Source: Paralvinella palmiformis
Lineage: Eukaryota > Annelida > Polychaeta > Terebellida > Alvinellidae
Direction of reading: 5' to 3'
Assembly: GCA_025642065.1 (NCBI GenBank)
Contig: JAODUP010001357.1
Coordinates: 38,501-102,500 of the forward strand
Length of the DNA: 64,000 nt
Translations under genes and position numbers: made by a program
The notes under the pieces: model-generated
The model's database searches: none
Seen by the model: the letters and a program-made list of their open reading frames with translations, nothing else
Told to the model about the DNA's origin: nothing
In this document: piece by piece, positions 61,111 through 64,000 of the stretch
How positions within the stretch are numbered: the stretch's first letter is position 1
Layout: the number at the start of each line of letters is the position of its first letter

Positions 61111-63092
61111 AATTTCCCCCCCCCCCATATCTCTATCAGGAAACATTGTACAAAAGATAGGATATCATACATAGGTAAAACACATCACCCCCACAAAATT
61201 AGGGCCCTCCTGGAAAAAATGCACCATTCCAATTCGCTTGCGCAGCAAAGATTTTCAAGTCATGCGGTCTAGAGTAACTGCCGTGTGATGAGCACCACAG
61301 AGGCTGTGCTGAACGAGCAACAGCCTGGGGATACTCCCTGAAATACAAGCATGCAAGCCATGTGATACAGTGTGCGACTAAGACAGTGTCAGAACTGCAC
61401 CATATGAAACTATTACGGGAAAATGCAGATTTATCGTAGTTTTCAGAGTACGGGCGTAATGAAGAACAGAAAATCGTAATGATTCCGCATAAATCGTAAT
61501 GGTTGGCAGCTCTGTATATAGTATTTACAGTATGAAAATGTACATATTCATGACAATACCTTTTGATTGATGACTTCCGCAGCCTGCAGAATGTTGTCTT
61601 GGTCAGTAGTAGTGGCATCAGATGTCCTCATGGGACCTCTCGTGACTGATCACACCAACCACATTGTGGGTTCTCTTGAAGAGGGCCTAAACAGATGAGA
61701 AGATAATAATAAATAAGTTATAAATAACAATATCTGTATTCATTACATATCCTACATCTAAACCAATGCCTAAATATACATGTAACTGTGATACCATTAT
61801 TAAGATTGGTAGCGTTTCTTAGTGATGCTCGGGTTACCGGAACCACAACATTACTTTCTTATGCCTAACCCAGTATTTTCTTTATGCAAATTACATATTT
61901 AATCAGCTTTTAATGGTTAGAGTGAGCCTAGAATATATAGCCTACATTAAAACTGTCTTGTTACTCGCCATGTATGGTGTGTGTTTTATGGAAGTTTGAT
62001 ACGATGTGTTGATACTGTACACAACTGGCTTCACAAATGTATCCCAGTCAGTTTAGTCACTGAAACAATCCAATGCATGCTAAAAATACTTTGCAAACAT
62101 ACAAGTATCTTTATAATAACATTTTCTAAGTTTTAGTAAGAAAGCCACTGCAACATTGTATGAAAGAACATACACTTTTATCACAGATTCCACACAAGAC
62201 ACATTGGCATTCAACATAAGGCAATAATAGGTAACAACAAATTTAGCTCTAGCATCACCAATCACTGTAATCACACTTACTCATTTGTGTACTTTGCCAA
62301 GGCATGTTTCACCGTCTTATTGGTGCACTCATCTTGTCCATTAGATTGCGGATGGTATGCTGATGTCACAGAGTGCCGTATTCCCAATAATGTAAACACA
62401 TTATCATTTAGCTGAAATATGCCATGGGCAAAAGCTCCATAATTTATCATGTAATCAAGGGAATTGTATCATATCTATTATTTGTTATATTAGATTTAAC
62501 CTTAAGGAAACCTGTGTTAAAAAAGGTTTTAATATATAATTAAATAGATTTCTCACTAATATTGTACTTGTGTGTAATGTCATCAGGTGTGCCAAGTACA
62601 TACCTCATTCACAAACTCTCGACCTTGATCACTTATCATGGAGTGGGGTGGCCCATACAGGTAAGACATAGGACATGGGCAACGCTGACAGCCGTAAGGA
62701 ATGGCTTCAGCAAATACATATTTGCTGAATAGGTCTGTCATTGTACAGACATATCTGTTGCCCGACGCAGTGGTTTGGAAGAGACCGATGAGACTAATGC
62801 CCATGATCTACCATGCCTGGTCTGTGGTGATTGGGTGAAGTTCTGGGCCTGCTGTATTCAGTGACCCCATATGCTGACATTTAGGACAGCTTTTCAGCTG
62901 AAAAGAATCAGTCAAGAAAAGAATCAATCAACAATTTGGGTCAATCATTTGAATTCCACAGAAATGTTAACTAAACATTAACCCAACTAAGTCTGCCAAA
63001 GTCTGGAAATAATTCATAAATAATTTATGCCTTAATACCATGATGTTGCTTATTATTTATTGCTTTCACTGTGTGCTAAATGAAGAGAATCA

Positions 63093-63170
63093 GTCAAATA
63101 CACATGTAGTCATGACTGATACAAATTGTCAAATACACATGTAGTCACGACTGATGCAAATTGTCAAATA
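63093..63170. repeat. 35-bp tandem duplication
   Basis: 2.2 copies of a unit starting GTCAAATACACATGTAGTCA, with two base changes between copies. Confidence 0.92.
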
Positions 63171-63294
63171 TAATCAGAAACATACCCAGGTCTGAATATA
63201 ATCAGTCACATTTGACCAGTAGTAGCTGGCCAGCACCTTTCTCTGTGTGATGGTCATCCCTCGGTGTCCACCAGTAGTGGCATAGAAATTTTAA

Positions 63295-64000
63295 ATTTCA
63301 ACTCAGTGACTAAATCCCATGCTAAACATGGCTATATATTATTGTATATAACAAATCACTGGGTAAAATAATACTTTCAGATGTTGTGTCAGGATGATGC
63401 TTGCCAGTTTGGAGATAGTACTTCATTTCTTGTATATGCAAATCACGATTTTTACCGTTCCTAACCATTTTGAATAAATATCCGAATCAATCAAAGATTT
63501 TTTTCTAAATATTGACTGAATATCCAATTATCACTCACATACAGTGATACACTGGAAACACAATATTTAACGATAATCCAAAATAGGCTTCCAAATAATA
63601 TGAATATCCAATAATCACTTATATGATATCACAGTAAAATCAAATTGAAACAGATATTCAAGGAGACAGGGCTTATATTTCACTTCTCTGAGTGCTAGCC
63701 AATTGAGGATAGAAATAATGGACTTACCTGGAGCCTCTACACTCCTGACTACAGTGTTAGCTCAATAATGACATGGCCTCACATGATCTGATACAGCAGA
63801 TTAGTTCACTTTGTGTGGCTTCTTTGTAATCTGTCATATTTATATATTATTAGGAACTGTTTAACAGAGCTAAGCCAAATCCGGGACAAGGCAGTGTTAG
63901 TATAAGTCACTAAGTCAGTAAGTGTTGCCTTAGGCTTAGCCTTGGCTTAGATCTATCATCTAGTAGATCTAGTCAGTTGATCATCTGAATTCACAAAGTA
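63295..64000. other. Upstream flank of the integrase pseudogene
   Basis: No firm gene. On the minus strand an ATG frame near 63830 (MTDYKEATQSELICC) and a CAG|GTAAGT donor at about 63729 could mark a first exon of the integrase gene. A CTAG-rich patch is at 63945-63980. Confidence 0.3.

Larger units (their letters stand above)
59554..63290 (-). pseudogene. Spliced integrase gene, Ginger/gypsy type, inactive
   Basis: Five exons on the minus strand: about 63186-63290, 62604-62897, 62281-62411, 61560-61686 and 59554-60087. All introns are GT-AG and the phases join. The order is integrase-like: zinc-binding start (TGGHRGMTITQRKVLASYYW, then CPKCQ), catalytic core (GNRYVCTMTDLFSKYVFAEA; MISDQGREFVNE; VTSAYHPQSNGQDECTNKTV), a linker, and a GPY/F-type end (LRKNNRKLDRKGSRL; EHNWLGPYVITEM). 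Stops occur at the W-TAG before IMGIS in exon 2 and a TGA in exon 4. The first catalytic Asp is replaced by Ser (GISLIG). Introns and lack of RT favour a Ginger-type DNA transposase over a gypsy retrotransposon; no termini were found. Confidence 0.75.

Noticed and set aside
61199..61618. 139-aa minus-strand frame
   Set aside because: Overlaps an integrase exon in another frame and otherwise lies in an intron.

Overview
The window is an AT-rich animal nuclear genome segment. It has spliced genes with GT-AG introns, abundant microsatellites and many transposon remnants. Lophotrochozoan affinity, most likely a mollusc, is my inference; it rests on a sigma-class GST, tRNA-headed SINEs and the repeat profile, and I could not test it by search.

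Three host genes could be reconstructed exon by exon with consistent splice phases. (1) A complete sigma-class glutathione S-transferase of 207 aa lies on the minus strand (9356-11760, five exons). (2) A complete Derlin-1 of 251 aa lies on the minus strand (39882-43150, eight exons, one only 27 bp long); it acts in ER-associated degradation. (3) The first four exons of TBC1D31 (WDR67) lie on the plus strand (46391-57117), and the gene runs out of the window. DERL1 and TBC1D31 are head to head about 3.2 kb apart, the arrangement I recall from vertebrates, so this looks like an old conserved gene pair.

Layout: 1-9.3 kb holds microsatellites, a triplet-based minisatellite, SINEs and MITEs. 9.3-11.8 kb is the GST gene. 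12-19.8 kb holds repeats, a second SINE family and a pogo-type element with TIRs (15502-17690). 19.8-37.3 kb is a large decayed Mutator-like (MULE) region. Its transposase has a SWIM zinc finger and leads into a spliced Ulp1/C48 SUMO-protease-like domain that still has all catalytic residues. A 10.3-kb intron in it holds a second pogo copy and two unrecognised minus-strand coding remnants. 39-43 kb is DERL1, with a hAT-type MITE in an intron. 46.4 kb onward is TBC1D31. Its 8-kb first intron contains a TIR element with a MULE fragment, itself interrupted by a hAT element with a perfect 8-bp target duplication. 58-63.3 kb holds a LINE 3' fragment and a spliced, dead integrase gene of Ginger/gypsy type on the minus strand, followed by remnants of a second Ulp1-like protease and a PHD finger.

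The most unusual theme is two unrelated transposase lineages (MULE and integrase-type), each next to a Ulp1-like cysteine protease and zinc-finger domains. In the MULE case the protease exons are better preserved than the transposase.
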